Origin: Helianthus annuus
Lineage: Eukaryota > Streptophyta > Magnoliopsida > Asterales > Asteraceae
Length of the DNA stretch: 64,000 bases
Assembly (NCBI RefSeq): GCF_002127325.2
Contig: NC_035433.2
Span: 12,434,111-12,498,110, forward strand
Direction: 5' to 3'
The position numbers and the translations under genes are program-made. The notes beneath the pieces were generated by a model that ran no database searches, had not been told where the DNA came from, and was given only the letters and a program-made list of their open reading frames with translations. Positions 8,895-21,360 of the stretch are shown here, in pieces (the first letter of the stretch is position 1; each line of letters begins with the position of its first letter).

Positions 8895-11800
8895 ATGAAC
8901 CACGAAGTGAATCAGGAAAACCAGAATGATAATATCCAGAACGACAACCACTCAAATAACAATAATAAGAATAATGAGAATCCGAACCACAATGGAAACC
9001 AAATGGATAATAGTGCCGTTCAACACATAGTGGTACAAGGAATTATAGACGCAATGCCATTTATTATTCAAACGGTTCAAGAAGCAAATAATAAAAGTAA
9101 GCATAGCAGTAAGCGACCAAGTGAACCAGAACACAGCGTGAACAATGGACCCGTAGTTCAAGCGCCCATTCCTAAAAGAAGAAGAACCATGCCATATGGT
9201 TGTTCTTACAAAGAATTCTGGTCCTGCAAACCAATAGAATTCTCGGGCAATGAAGGACCCATTGCAGCCCTACGCTGGATAGAGAAAACTGAGGCCGTTC
9301 TAAAGATAAGCAAATGTGCTGAAGAAGATAAGTTAATGTTTGCTTCGAATCTGTTTAAAAATGCAGCCCTAGAATGGTGGAACACTATCCTCCAGTCAAG
9401 AGGAAGTGATAGAGTCTATAGCATGGAATGGGAAGAGTTCAAAAATATGGTAGAAAGGAAGTTCTGCCCTCCCAATGAAAAGGAACAAATAGCAAATAAG
9501 TTTCTGAATCTTAGAATGACCGGGGTAGACAGTAAGGGTTACACTACCAAATTCTTTGAATATGCTAGAATAGTACCAACCCTTGCATCACCTGAACCGG
9601 TATTAATCTCCCATTATATCTGGGGATTAATTGGAGAAATTAGACATGTAGTCAAGGCAGCTAGACCCCAAACCATAGAAGAAGCTGTAGAACTAGCCAA
9701 TACCTTGACTGATGAATTAGTGCGAACTAGAGAAGAAGACCAGAGGAGAAACCTATCCCAAAGGCTTACTCAAGAATTCCGTTCTGGGAATTCCAACCGT
9801 AGGAATGTAGGTTCTACTTCTGCAGCATATTGCAGGATCTGCAAGAAGAAGCATTCTGGAAGATGCTCTACTTACTGTAATTTTTGCAAGGCCCCAGGAC
9901 ACAAGGAAGAGAATTGCAAGAAGAAATCCAGTAATGGAATGTGTTTCAATTGTGGAGAAAAAGGTCACATCAGGACAAATTGTCCGAAATTGGCTCTAGC
10001 TACAAACAACAAGAATCTTAAAAATGCTAGAGCATTCGTTCTAACTGCAGATGAAGCCAGGATGATTCCGGACGTCATTGCTGGTACGTTTTTAGTTAAT
10101 GATATTTTTGCTAAAGTATTATTTGACTCTGGTGCAAACCAAAGTTTTATTAATACTTCATTTTGCAAACTCCTAAATCAATCATTAACTAAACTACCAC
10201 AAGAATGTCTAGTAGAAACCACGAATGGAGAAACCGTTAGAATTTCTGAAATCTTGCAGGGAGCAAGAATAGAAATTTTTAATCAAAAATTTATTGCAAA
10301 CCTTTACCCAATCAATCTGGTAGGATTTGATGTTGTGTTAGGAATGGATTGGTTAATAGCCAATAAAACCAGTATTTTATGTGATCAAAAGTCAATTCAA
10401 GTAAATTCACCAAAGGGTGACAAGATCACAATTAAAGGAGATAAATCATCTAGATCCACTAAATTCATCTTTGTGATGAAAACTGCAAGCTATATAAGAA
10501 AAGGATCTGTAGTGTATTTGATTTCTATAATCACTAACACTAAAGGAAAAGAACTAAAAGACATTCCAGTAGTGTCCCAGTTTTCAGATGTCTTTCTAGA
10601 GGAATTACCAGGACTACCGCCAGACAGGGAAGTTGAATTCAGAATCCACCTGCTACCAGGGATAGCACCAATTGCCAAAGCACCTTACCGTTTGGCACCC
10701 GCTGAAATGCAAGAACTAAAGAAACAATTAGACGAATTGTTGGAGAAAGGTTTCATACAGCCAAGCTCATCGCCATGGGGAGCGCCAATTTTATTTGTTA
10801 AAAAGAAGGACGGATCAATGCGTGTGTGCATTGACTACCGTGAATTGAACAAAGTCACGATTAAGAATCGGTATCCATTACCGAGGATCGATGATCTGTT
10901 CGATCTACTTCAAGGAGCTCGATTTTTCTCTAAAATCGATTTAAGATCAGGATATCATCAATTAAAGGTACAGGAAGAGGATATTCCTAAAACCGCATTT
11001 AGAACAAGGTATGGTCATTATGAATTTACTGTCATGCCATTTGGTTTAACCAATGCCCCAGCCGCATTTATGGACATGATGAACCGAATATGTAAGCCAT
11101 ATTTGGATAAATTCATAATTGTCTTCATAGATGATATTCTAATTTACTCTAAGAGTAAGGAAGAGCATGCAAAGCACTTGCACTTACTTTTAAGTTTACT
11201 AAGAAAGGAAAAGCTTTACGCTAAGTTTTCAAAGTGCGATTTTTGGCTAGAACAGGTACAATTTCTTGGACATTTAGTTAACCATGAAGGAATCCATGTG
11301 GATCCGACAAAAATCGAGGCAATTACCAAATGGAAAACCCCTGAATCACCAACCGAGGTTAGAAGTTTCTTAGGATTGGCCAGTTATTATAGAAGATTTA
11401 TTCGAGATTTTTCTAGAATAGCCATTCCTTTAACTAAGTTAACCTGTAAATCTGTTAAGTTTGAATGGGGACCAAAACAAGAAGAAGCTTTTAGAATCCT
11501 TAAGCAAAGATTGACCCATGCACCCATACTAGCGTTACCAGAAGGAACTGAAGATTTTGTAGTCTATTGTGATGCTTCTAAGTTAGGTTATGGATGTGTG
11601 TTAATGCAACGACAAAAGGTTATAGCTTACGCCTCTAGACAGCTTAAAAATCATGAAGAGAATTATTCAACCCATGATTTAGAATTAGGAGCCATAATTT
11701 TTGCCCTTAAGATTTGGAGACATTATCTTTATGGTAGTAAGTTTACCATATTTACAGATCATAAGAGTTTAAGATATGTTTTCGGGCAAAAAGAGTTAAA

Positions 11801-12551
11801 TATGAGACAAAGACGCTGGATGGAAATGCTTAGTGATTATGATTGTGATATCCAGTATCATGCAGGAAAAGCAAATGTAGTGGCAGATGCTTTAAGTCGA
11901 AAGTATCATGAAAAGCCAAAAAGGGTACGTTCTCTTAAATTAAATCTACAAGTAGATTTAAATGATCAGATTAGAAAAGCACAAGAATCAGTAATCAAGG
12001 AAGATACTGAAAAATTAAAAGGAATGATTAAGGAATTAGAACAAGGAATAGATGAGATTTGGAGATTTCATCAAAAGAGAATGTGGGTACCCAGATTAGG
12101 AAATTTACGTCACCGTATATTAGATGAAGCTCATAAATCTAAATATACGATGCATCCAGGAAATGATAAAATGTACCAGGATTTAAGGAAAAATTTCTGG
12201 TGGATAGGAATGAAAAAGGATATAGCAGCTTATGTTTCTAAATGTCTAACTTGCTCACAAGTAAAAGCTGAACATCAGAAACCCTTAGGTTTGTTACAAC
12301 ATTTAGAAATGCCAGATTGGAAATGGGAATTAATAACAATGGATTTTGTTACCAAATTACCCAAAACAAGAAAAGGTAATAATACAATTTGGGTGATTGT
12401 AGATAGGCTAACTAAGTCAGCTCATTTCTTACCAATGAAGGAAACTTTTAGTATGAAACAATTAGCCAAGTATCAATTGTTTCTGATAGGGATAGCCGTT
12501 TTACCTCTCATTTTTGGTCAAGTTTCCAAAAAGCAATGGGAACCAAGCTGA
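8895..12551 (+). pseudogene. E3 gag-pol polyprotein, broken in integrase
   Basis: One long frame encodes Gag, protease, reverse transcriptase, RNase H and the first part of integrase. I prefer the ATG at 8895; an in-frame ATG five codons earlier (8880) is also possible. Counting from 8880, there are three zinc knuckles from about residue 318 ([40 protein letters not shown]), protease DSGA at 416, the RT motif FIDD with catalytic Asp at 751, RNase H with Asp at 898 (YCDASKLG), and the integrase HHCC zinc domain at about 1084-1127. The first catalytic Asp of integrase lies in MDFVTKLP. After KQLAK the frame is lost: about 14 codons are missing and the phase shifts, so the rest is encoded from 12536 in another frame. 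Unlike E1 and E2, gag has no intron. Confidence 0.93.
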
Positions 12552-13339
12552 ATCTAAGCACGACTTATCATCCTCAAACAGAGGGACAAAGTGAAAGGAT
12601 AATTCAGACAATGGAAGACATGCTTAGAGCGTGTGTAATTGATTTCGGAGGTAATTGGGACGATCACTTACCTTTAATAGAATTTTCTTATAATAACAGT
12701 TATCACACAAGTATCAATGCTGCACCATTCGAAGCACTTTATGGACGAAAGTGCAGAACCCCAGTCTGTTGGGCAGAAATTGGGGAAAAGCAACTATCTG
12801 GACCTGAGATAGTACAAGAAATCACTGATAAGATTATTCAAGTCAAGGAACGACTGAAAGCAGCACGTGATCGACAGAAGAGCTACGCTGATAACAGACG
12901 TAAGCCGTTAGAATTCCAAGTAGGTGACAAGGTATTATTAAAAGTCTCTCCCTGGAAAGGAGTGGTAAGATTCATCAAAAGAGGAAAGTTAAGTCCCAGG
13001 TATATTGGACCTTTCGAGATTATTAGAAGAATAGGACCTGTAGCCTATCAGCTACAACTGCCAGAGGAAATGGCAGGAATACATGATGTATTTCATGTAT
13101 CTAATCTCAAAAAGTGCTTAGCTGATGAATCACTCGTAGTGTCTCTTAAGGATGTAGAGGTAAATGAACAACTCAAGTTTGTAGAGAGGCCTCTACACAT
13201 TGAAGATAGGAAAATCAAGAACCTCAAGCATAAGAGATTAGTTCTGGTCAAAGTGAAGTGGGACTCCAAAAGAGGACCTGAGTACACATGGGAGCTTGAA
13301 TCAGAAATGCAAAGGAAATATCCACACTTGTTCCAGTAG
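12536..13339 (+). pseudogene. E3 integrase C-terminal part and chromodomain
   Basis: This continues E3 integrase in a different frame after the small deletion. The second catalytic Asp motif (SDRDSRF) is just upstream of the listed start, readable in this frame, and the catalytic Glu lies in GQSERI. It is followed by the YNNSYH block, the GPY/F module (RYIGPF) and a chromodomain-like C-terminus (about [15 protein letters not shown] to [15 protein letters not shown]). The ATG at 12536 is simply the first Met in the frame and probably not a real start. The stop is followed by a diverged TCTCGAGGACGAGCTC palindrome and the polypurine tract. Confidence 0.9.
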
Positions 13340-13360
13340 ATCTCGAGGACGAGCTCTAAA

Positions 13361-13375
13361 ACAAGGTGGGGAGGA
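13361..13375 (+). promoter_or_regulatory. E3 polypurine tract
   Basis: ACAAGGTGGGGAGGA abuts the 3' LTR start at 13376, the expected plus-strand primer position. Confidence 0.85.
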
Positions 13376-14858
13376 TATAACAACCCTAACGTAAACCGAC
13401 ACCCTCGATTATTTTTCCGACACCCTAATATAACTTAAAATGTCCCAATATGTCTTATATTACACCCCGTATGTGAAAACCGAGCCCAAAATAGATCATA
13501 ACATATAAAATAAATTAAAAACAAGTTTATTCAAGTTGAGGCGGGCCACGTAGGACCTCACCTCCACCTTACGCGGGAGGTATCAAGGCTCATAGCTGAA
13601 TTCAGTGAAACTTAAGTTCAGGCGGGCCGCGTAAGACCCTGTTTAAGTGTACGCGGGCCGCGAGAGACCTACAACGCGGCAGAACCCGGTGCTGACACGT
13701 GTCCCCTGCGTGTTGAACCTAGGTGGTGACCCGGACCAGCTACGGCCTAAACCCCCTACGACGCGGGCCGCGTAAGGCTTTGCCTTACCTTTACGCGGGC
13801 CGCGAGAAAGTCCAGTATCAGCCCTATAAATAGAACGCATCGGATTTCATTTTCGTTCGCACATAATTCAATCTCAAATCACAATTTCTGTAGGAAAGTT
13901 ATAATACTTGGGTATTATACCCCCCCCCCCTAAATAGCGAGGTTCTGCTACGATGTAAGTATTATAACCCCTGGAGACGTATTAGATACTTTGCCCGATT
14001 GATCTAGGGTTCCGTAACGGCTGTCGTGGTTCTGCCCGACGTAGTCTTTGGAATACCGTCTCGGGGAGGGTATTACTAATGTTAAAATGGGTTATTATAC
14101 TAACACACGTGCAATTGTATAATTTATAGATTATTCCCAGGAAATCATTACTGAAAACCCTAAGACAGCAATGTGAGTGATCCTTCTTTTTATATACTCA
14201 TTTTTGTGAGTTGATCCACCTTTTGTAAACCTTTTTGTTTACTGTTTTTTACAAAACCTCACTAAATTAAATATATACAAAGCAGTTATTGAGTATTTGT
14301 AAATAATACAATTATAGTGGGTATGTTGGGGTTTTGTATACAAAATTGATTACTGGCGTGGTAACATCCCATAAGTTGAGTATGACCGTACCACTGATGT
14401 TAATTGTTATTCTTGGAAACAAATGTAATTGTGGATGTGCCCTCAATACTGTAAAATGATTGATATTTCAACTTGATTAAACTGGGATTCACTCACAAGT
14501 ATTTCCCACTGACAAAATGTTTTTAAAACGCGTTTTAGGTAACAAAATGTGAAAGCCAAATAGAAGCCAGCTGGACAGCACTGAAGGCTTGGAAAAGTGG
14601 CAATAAAGTTACCTAAAAAGAAATAGATGTTTTTCTTAAATAAAATAGGGTGTATCCCTATGAAATTATGTATACTGAAAACTTGGGTTTTACCCATGTG
14701 TTTAATGTTATAAAATGTGGTGGTTTACTCTGATAACATATTTCATAACTACGGTCCTGATGAAAAATTTCCGCTGCCAAATTGGTTAATAACGTGATAC
14801 CACCGAAACTGGCTCGCGGCCGCCCGTTCCTGGGGATTAGGGATCGGGGGCTGTGACA
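13376..14858 (+). repeat. E3 3' LTR
   Basis: Near-identical to 6113-7591, with the same TATA box (13825-13832) and GC-rich repeat cluster. Visible differences are scattered substitutions and a longer C run near 13920. Confidence 0.95.
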
Positions 14859-14863
14859 AACTG
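14859..14863. other. Target site duplication of E3 (right)
   Basis: AACTG, the partner of 6108-6112. E2 integrase sequence resumes here on the minus strand. Confidence 0.95.
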
Positions 14864-16716
14864 TCTATCACCTGCGTCAGCCCAACAAATCGGTGATCGA
14901 CATTTGCGTCCATATAAAGCTTCGAACGGTGCGGCTTGAATACTTGTGTGATAACTGTTGTTGTATGAAAATTCGACCAATGGTCGGTGAGTATCCCAAC
15001 TTCCACCTAAATCCATTACGCAAGCTCTCAGCATATCTTCTAGAGTCTGAATCGTTCGTTCACTCTGTCCATCTGTTTGCGGGTGAAAAGCTGTACTTAG
15101 ATTCAACTGGGAACCGAATGCTTCTTGAAAGGATTGCCAAATCCTTGACACAAATCTTCCGTCTCTATCATAGATGATTGAGAGAGGCACTCCATGACGT
15201 GCAACGATCTCTCTCATGTATATCTCAGCTAATTTACTCGTGTTGTGTTTTTCTCTGATGGGCAAGAAGTGCGCAGATTTTGTTAAACGGTCCACTATTA
15301 CCCAAATAGTATCGTGGCCTTTGGGCATTCTTGGCAGTTTCGTTATGAAGTCCATTGAAATCTGTTCCCATTTCCATTTGGGTATCTCAGGTTGCTGCAG
15401 CAGACCTGAAGGCTACTGGTATTCGGCCTTTACCTTGGCGCACGTTAAACACTTGCTAACATAAACTGCAACATCGCCTTTCATCCTAGGCCACCAGTAG
15501 AATTCCTTAAGGTCTTGGTACATTTTATCCGCTCCGGGATGAATTGAGTACCGTAACTTGTGAGCTTCATCGAAAATGTCCTTTCTCAAACCACCAAACA
15601 GAGGAACCCAAATTCGTTTCATGAAACATAAAGTTCCTTCCTCGTTTGGTACCAACTGCTTCTCCATCCCACGGAGATACTCGTCCTCAATATTCCTTTC
15701 TTTAAGAGCTTCTTTCTGCGCGACACGAATGTGCAGTGAGAGATCTGTCAGGACAATCATTTCCAATGCCCTAACCCTTATGGGCTTGATCTTTTCCTTC
15801 CGACTTAGGGCATCGGCGACCACATTCGCTTTCCCTGGATGATACTTGATCTCACAATCGTAGTCATTCAACAGCTCTACCCAGCGTCTTTGTCTCATGT
15901 TGAGCTCCTTCTGGTCGAATATGTGTTGCAGACTTTTATGATCCGTAAAGATTGTACATCGCGTACCATACAAATAATGTCTCCAGATCTTCAACACAAA
16001 TACCACTACGCCTAATTCCAAGTCGTGCGTGGTATAATTTCTATCATGAACCTTCAACTGGCGTGACATGTATGCTATAAGTTTCTGTCGATGCATCAAT
16101 ACACATCCTAAACCTTGGCGTGAGGCGTCACAATATACCACGAAATCATCCGTTCCTTCTGGTAGCGATAAGATCGGTGCATTACAAAGCTTGTCCTTCA
16201 ACAACTGAAACGCTTCTTCTTGTCTGATTCCCCAATCAAACTTCTTATCCTTCTGCGTGAGGGAAGTCAAAGGTTGAGCGATTTTTGAGAAATCCTCAAT
16301 GAACCTTCGATAGTAACCAGCCAAACCTAAGAACTGTCGGATCTCGGTTGGCGTCTTTGGAGTCTCCCAATTCTTTATCGCTTCGATCTTTGTGGGATCC
16401 ACATGGATTCCATCTCCATTAACCATATGTCCAAGAAATTGGACTTCACGTAACCAAAACTCGCACTTCGAGAACTTGGCATACAACTTCTCCTTTTTAA
16501 GTAGCTCCAAAATAGCTCTTAAATGCTGTTCGTGCTCATCCTTCGTCTTCGAGTATATCAAAATATCATCGATGAACACAATCACGAACTTGTCGAGGTA
16601 CGGCTTACAAACTCTGTTCATCAAATCCATAAAAACAGCTGGCGCGTTTGTCAACCCAAACGACATCACAAGAAACTCCTAATGTCCATATCGAGTTCTA
16701 AAATCAGTTTTGGGAA
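14864..16716 (-). pseudogene. E2 RT (late part), RNase H and integrase
   Basis: Minus-strand pol between the E3 insertion (left) and the solo LTR S1 (right). In reading order it has the RT motifs MSFGLTNAP and [10 protein letters not shown], RNase H ([28 protein letters not shown]), the integrase HHCC zinc domain ([13 protein letters not shown] to CLTC), the first catalytic Asp in MDFITKLP, the second in YDRDGRF and the Glu in GQSERT. Two in-frame TAG stops interrupt it, at 16681-16679 in the RT YGH motif and at 15415-15413 after KVKAEYQ, without frame change. It therefore cannot give an uninterrupted polyprotein even without the insertions. Confidence 0.93.
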
Positions 16717-17137
16717 TGTTGGTGCAGTTGTCTGTCGACTACATCTTAGTTCGAGTCTTAGGTTAGGGCTGTTTGTATCATGCACGGAAATCGAGAAATC
16801 TTGATTTAGGAATAGTTCCGCTTCAAGGGACATAGTGAAAGTTTCGCTTATTAGTCATTGTAATAGTTCCGCTTATGTGTCATGTACACATAAGCGAAAC
16901 CCTATGTCCTATAAATAGGGGACATTTGAAGCGAAACTAGTAGAGTAGTGAAGGTGTGTAACGGCGAAGCCCTGCCGAATCGTCTCAAGAGCTTGTAACT
17001 TGTTAATAAGTGCAATAAACAGAGACAAATTAGTGAAATCAAGCTGAACAAAGACTGAATCAATGAATTCCGCCTCTGATTCTGTCTGAGCACTCTTCTG
17101 ATTGACTCGTCAGGTCGTCTAACGATCCTACAGGGAA
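16712..17137 (+). mobile_element. S1: 416-bp solo LTR with 5-bp duplication
   Basis: A TG...CA sequence (16717-17132, TGTTGGTGCAG...GATCCTACA) is flanked by GGGAA on both sides (16712-16716 and 17133-17137) and splits the E2 RT between the codons for IQEES and the KTDFRTRYG motif. It has no internal region, so it is a solo LTR left by LTR-LTR recombination. Orientation is plus, from a TATA box (TATAAATA, 16910-16917) and an AATAAA at about 17013. Size and the TGTTGG start suggest Ty1/copia, but this is inference. Its U3 holds words with GTTCCGCTT and TAAGCGAAAC in inverted relation. Confidence 0.93.
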
Positions 17138-19399
17138 TACTTTCCTCTTGTATTCTCAGCTGATGATAACTTGATCGCAGATCGATCTTTGAGTAGAAGC
17201 TTGAACCTTGCAGCTGATCAAATAGCTCATCAATTCTCGGCAGAGGATACCTATTCTTGATTGTCAACTTGTTCAGTTCTCGGTAGTCGATACACATACG
17301 AAAACTACTATCCTTCTTCTTAACGAATAAAACTGGAGCTCCCCAAGGTGAGAAGCTTGGTCTGATGAATCCCTTGTCTAACAGCTCCAGGAGTTGTGTC
17401 GACAACTCCTGCATCTCCGAAGGCGCAAGTCGGTAGGGTGCCTTAGCCACAGGCGCGTCACCTGGAACTAAGTCGATATGAAACTCAACTTGCCTTTGAG
17501 GTGGCAACCCTGGCAAGTCTTCTGAGAAGACTTCAGGATATTCCTTTACCACTCGGATGTCTTCAATCCTTGGCTCAGCAGCTTCTTTATCCACGATGTG
17601 TGCCAAGAAGGCAACACATCCCTTCTGTGAACACTTTCGAGCTTTCAGACAACTGATGATTCTCAGAGGCGTATCACGCTTCTCTCCGTGAACCACAATA
17701 GTCTCTCCATCTTCTATTGGGATGCGAATGGTCTTTTCGTGACACACAATCTCGACTTTGTTGCTTGACAACCAATCCATCCCTACTACCACGTCGAAAC
17801 TTCCCAACTCGACTGGTAGTAGATCCAAAGTGAACTCGCGTTCTCCCAGCTCAATTACGCAACCTCTGAAGACCTCATTGGCTTCAACTAGCTTCCCATT
17901 AGCCAGTTCAATCGAGTACGGTACATCTAACTTACTAGCAGTTAACCCAAGCATACTCTTAAATTCTAACGATACAAAGCTATAGTCAGCACCGGTATCA
18001 AACAGAACAGATGCAAAGCGTTGATTTATAGGGAACGTACCAGTGACAACGTTGGGATCCTGGCGCGCTTCCCTTGCTCCTATGTTAAACGCTCTTCCAC
18101 AGGCTTGATTCAGCTTTGGGCATTCCCTCTTAAAGTGCCCAACTTCTCCACAATTAAAACAGCCCAGTCCTCGACCATTACCACCTCCGTTTCCAGCTTG
18201 AGTATTGTTTTGGTTGTGATTTCCATTCCCAGCTTGATTCGCAACGTTTCCACGGTTTCCATTTCCGCCATTTCCTCCTTGTTGGCGGTTTCCATTACCA
18301 TTCCCATGACCTCGATTACCACCACGCCCAACACCAGTTCCGGCCCAACATGTATCCTTCGAGTGGCCGTTCCTTCCACATGACTCGCATTTCCTTAATC
18401 GGCATGGGCCTGAATGATGGCGCTGGCACGTGTCACATTTGGGCAGAGTACCCATGTAACCCCTTCCTTTGTTCTCAACACCGGTTACAGCTCTGGCCGG
18501 TGTGTTTGATTCACCCTTCTTGTTCACATTGCTGGTACCTTGCTTGAAGTTTGAAAATTTTCTTTTGTTTTCACCAGACGACTCCACGTGAGTCTCTTTC
18601 TTCTTCTGCTCGGTAACTAAAAACTTTTTCAATCGAATAGCTTCCTCAGTAAGACCCACACTAAGATCAATGGCTTCTGTGATTGTTGCAGGCTTGGACG
18701 TTGTAACCATACTCATGATCTGAGGGGCCAATCCCCAGATAAAGCGCTCAACACGTTTAAACTCCGGTGTGACCATGTACGGCACTACGTGGGACAAATC
18801 ATGAAATCTCTGAACATACTCTGCAATCTTGGGACCTTCCATTTTTAGGTGCCAGAACTCAGTCTCTGGCTTCTGAATTTCAGCACGTGAGTAATACTTC
18901 CTTCTCATGAGCTCCTTCAGCTCATTCCATGATAACGCATAAGCAGCAGCTTCACCTAGAGTTTGCACATGCAGGTTCCACCAAGATAGGGCTCCATCCA
19001 GAAACAACCCTGAGATGTAGGTCACTTGTTGCTCGGGAGCACACTTGCTCATTCTAAGGACAGATTCAGTCTTCTCAGCCCACCTAACAAACGCAACAGC
19101 ACCTCCTGTGCCGTCGAAATTCACGGGCTTGCAATCGAGAAATTGCTTGTAAGTGCACCCTGCACATACGTTTGAATTTACAAATGGTATTAGTGAATGT
19201 GCTATGAATATCCAAATGTATCATAGTATATCTCAAACGACTTAACATTACCATTGGGTGGATTGTTATTGCCGTGGTTGTGCGAGATATTTCCACTTGT
19301 TTCTGCATGAGAGGCAGCGTATTGTGCGATAGCTGCGACAATGATCCCTTGGAGTTCCGCCTCATTAGTGGGCATGCACGGGTCACGTCTTGGAGGCAT
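17133..19399 (-). pseudogene. E2 gag, protease and first half of RT
   Basis: Gag starts at ATG 19399 (MPPRRDPCMPTNEAELQ) just after a CTTTTAG acceptor-like sequence. An intron (19251-19160) separates this N-terminus from the capsid domain ([14 protein letters not shown]). Three zinc knuckles follow ([40 protein letters not shown]) with long Asn/Gly-rich linkers, then protease DTGA with GMDWLS, the pre-RT segment, and RT up to IQEES, where S1 is inserted. Apart from the insertion this stretch is uninterrupted if the intron is removed. Residues read beyond 17132 belong to S1. Confidence 0.93.
19160..19251 (-). other. Predicted phase-1 intron in E2 gag
   Basis: The minus-strand exon ends CCCAATG, followed by GTAATGTTAAG, and the intron ends CGTATGTGCAG before GGTGCACTTAC. 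At 92 bp it is not a multiple of three and contains a stop, so translation of the capsid requires its removal. Splicing restores the frame exactly at a Gly codon. Phase and protein position are the same as in E1 gag. Confidence 0.75.
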
Positions 19400-19774
19400 C
19401 TTCTAAAAGGTGTTTCACGTTGGTCAGGTCATAGTAAGTAAATAGTATACGTACGTAATAGCATACACCAATCTCATAACATCACATGTTATAAAATTAA
19501 AACAATCAATCCAACAACACATATAATGAGAATACTGCGATTGCGCTATCATAAAATCAAGACCACAATACAATGTTTACAAGTTTTGTAACTTTATCGT
19601 ACATCAATAGTGACTAAGGGTCACATCGCCCTTGTATGATCTATCTAGTCATCTATAACAACCAAAAAGTAAACATCAAAAGTCATGACATCAAAATGCG
19701 GTCTTCAAGAAGCTGTATAGTCGGCACAATCGCGGTTTTCTCACCAAAAGTCTACCTGCATCGAACCAAAATGC
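19400..19774 (-). other. E2 spacer between extra ORF and gag
   Basis: About 375 bp with no coding signal on the element strand. It is AT-rich and ends in a pyrimidine-rich run with CTTTTAG near the gag ATG. Plus-strand ORFs here are chance frames. Confidence 0.5.
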
Positions 19775-21360
19775 CTATGTTGATGGCGGAGGAGGAGGAA
19801 AACGAGAGAAAAGTAAGCGGCGCATATGTAACCAGTCCCCCTCTAAGGCACGATAGACGCGCAACAAATATGCTATCTGCTGCTCAGATGTCAAGAAACG
19901 GGCGTTTGAATCAGGGGAAAGTGGACGTGGAGTGTGCGGTGCTGCAAAGGGGGTCTGACAATGGCAAGGTGGTCGTGGAGCTCTCTCCAACTCCTGTATA
20001 CGACGTGTCAATGCATCCTGCTGTATCATCAAGGATGTAAGAATGTCCTCCGTAGAGTACCCAACATGGTACGGGTGGTACAGATCAGACAATGGCATGA
20101 TATGGGGCGTAGTCCATAAAAATGGCTCGCTCGATGGTATGAAAGATGGTGCAGTAAGTGGTGCAACATGGGGAAACTGAGACGTGAATGGAAAAGGTGA
20201 TGACAGCATGGGTGGAGCAGAAACAGGCGGCTGCCTCGATGACCCCTCTCCAGGACGAGGTGGCGGTATGTCCTGGAGGAACGTAATGGGAAGATCAGTG
20301 CGATGAGCGTCTATGGTGTGTGGGGGAAACAATGGGATATCAGTGGGTGCAGACACGGGTGCTACTGGGGGAGTGACAGGCAGCACATACGGTGGGTAAT
20401 CGTCGTCGTCATCGATCCACCCATTGCGGGTGTCGGCATATCGTGGATCTATATGAGCAGCAAAAGGTGCACGGTCAAACAATACCGACACGAGATCAGG
20501 TAACGGTGCATCAACAACAGGATCATCCACCAACGGTGGAGCAACAATGGGAAGATCAGCAATGGGTATATCATCAACAAGAGGTGCAACGGCTGGTGCA
20601 TGGTCATGAACAGGGTCATGCTCTAGTGCAGGATCAGGAGCAACGACTGGCTCAGGGGCCATGACGGGCTCAGGATCAACAAGATCCATATCAAAATCAG
20701 CAGGGATGTCAAACAAAGGATCAATAGGAGCTACGGGCACCTCTAAGGGCTGGTCCAAGTGAATAAACTCGATCTCCTGGTCAGGATCGAAATCAGGGGG
20801 AAAGACTGGATCCAAATCATCATCAACCTCGTGGTCAAACTTGAACTCGTGTGCGGGACTGGGTGCAGCTAACATCGCCATGTCGGGGTCGGTGTCAGGA
20901 GAGTGATGCTGCACTCCCTGGTCGTGCAATGACGCAGATGCCACAGACTCAAATGAATCTGGGACAGGTGAACCAACAGGAAGCTCCTCTGTAGGGGCCT
21001 CAGCAATGGGAAGAATAACATCAGCAGCAATAGGGCCCCGCCCTCATAGTCAGCCTCAGGCGGTTCCTCCTCGAATAAATCAATGTCGTCATCAGAAACG
21101 ACATCGAGTGGCATGTCTAATATTGGAAAAGCAGCAAGCGGTATAGGAGCAGGGATCACCGCAAGAGGTAAATCCCCCGTAGGAATGCCATCAGCAGGCT
21201 CAACTCCGACGTCTGGCAGCGCGAAGGGCTGAAAGTCGTCGTCATCAGTGCTAGTGGTGTTTGATGTGTAGACCTCTCGCTCTGACGGAATCTCGTCATC
21301 TGACACGACTGCCATAGGATCCAAGGTGTCCGATACTCCTGTGTCTGAGGATGAAACCAT
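19775..21360 (-). pseudogene. E2 extra ORF upstream of gag, acidic Pro-rich
   Basis: A gene between the leader and gag on the element strand. Start ATG 21360 (MVSSSDTGVSDTLDPM) lies in a good context (ACACCATGG), five bases after TGTGTTACAG. The product is strongly acidic and rich in Pro, Val, Ala and Asp, with repeated PEPV and APDP words. It ends in a more structured region with a leucine-bearing helix (QQDALTRRIQELERA, a possible coiled coil) and a Pro run. The frame shifts near 21037, by one base in a G/C run, so two ORFs cover it. I recognise no enzyme domain. Its place matches the extra ORF of E3 although the sequence does not. Confidence 0.75.

Larger units (their letters stand above)
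6113..14858 (+). mobile_element. E3: complete Ty3 chromovirus, 8.7 kb
   Basis: E3 has two LTRs (6113-7591 and 13376-14858), an initiator tRNA-Met primer site, an extra ORF, gag-pol with a chromodomain-like end, and a polypurine tract, bounded by the 5-bp duplication AACTG. The ends are TATAACAACC and CTGTGACA. I count about eight single-base differences in the first 450 bp of the two LTRs, so the insertion is not very old. It landed in the integrase of E2 in the opposite orientation. Coding lesions are one frameshift in the extra ORF and a small frame-changing deletion in integrase. Confidence 0.96.
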
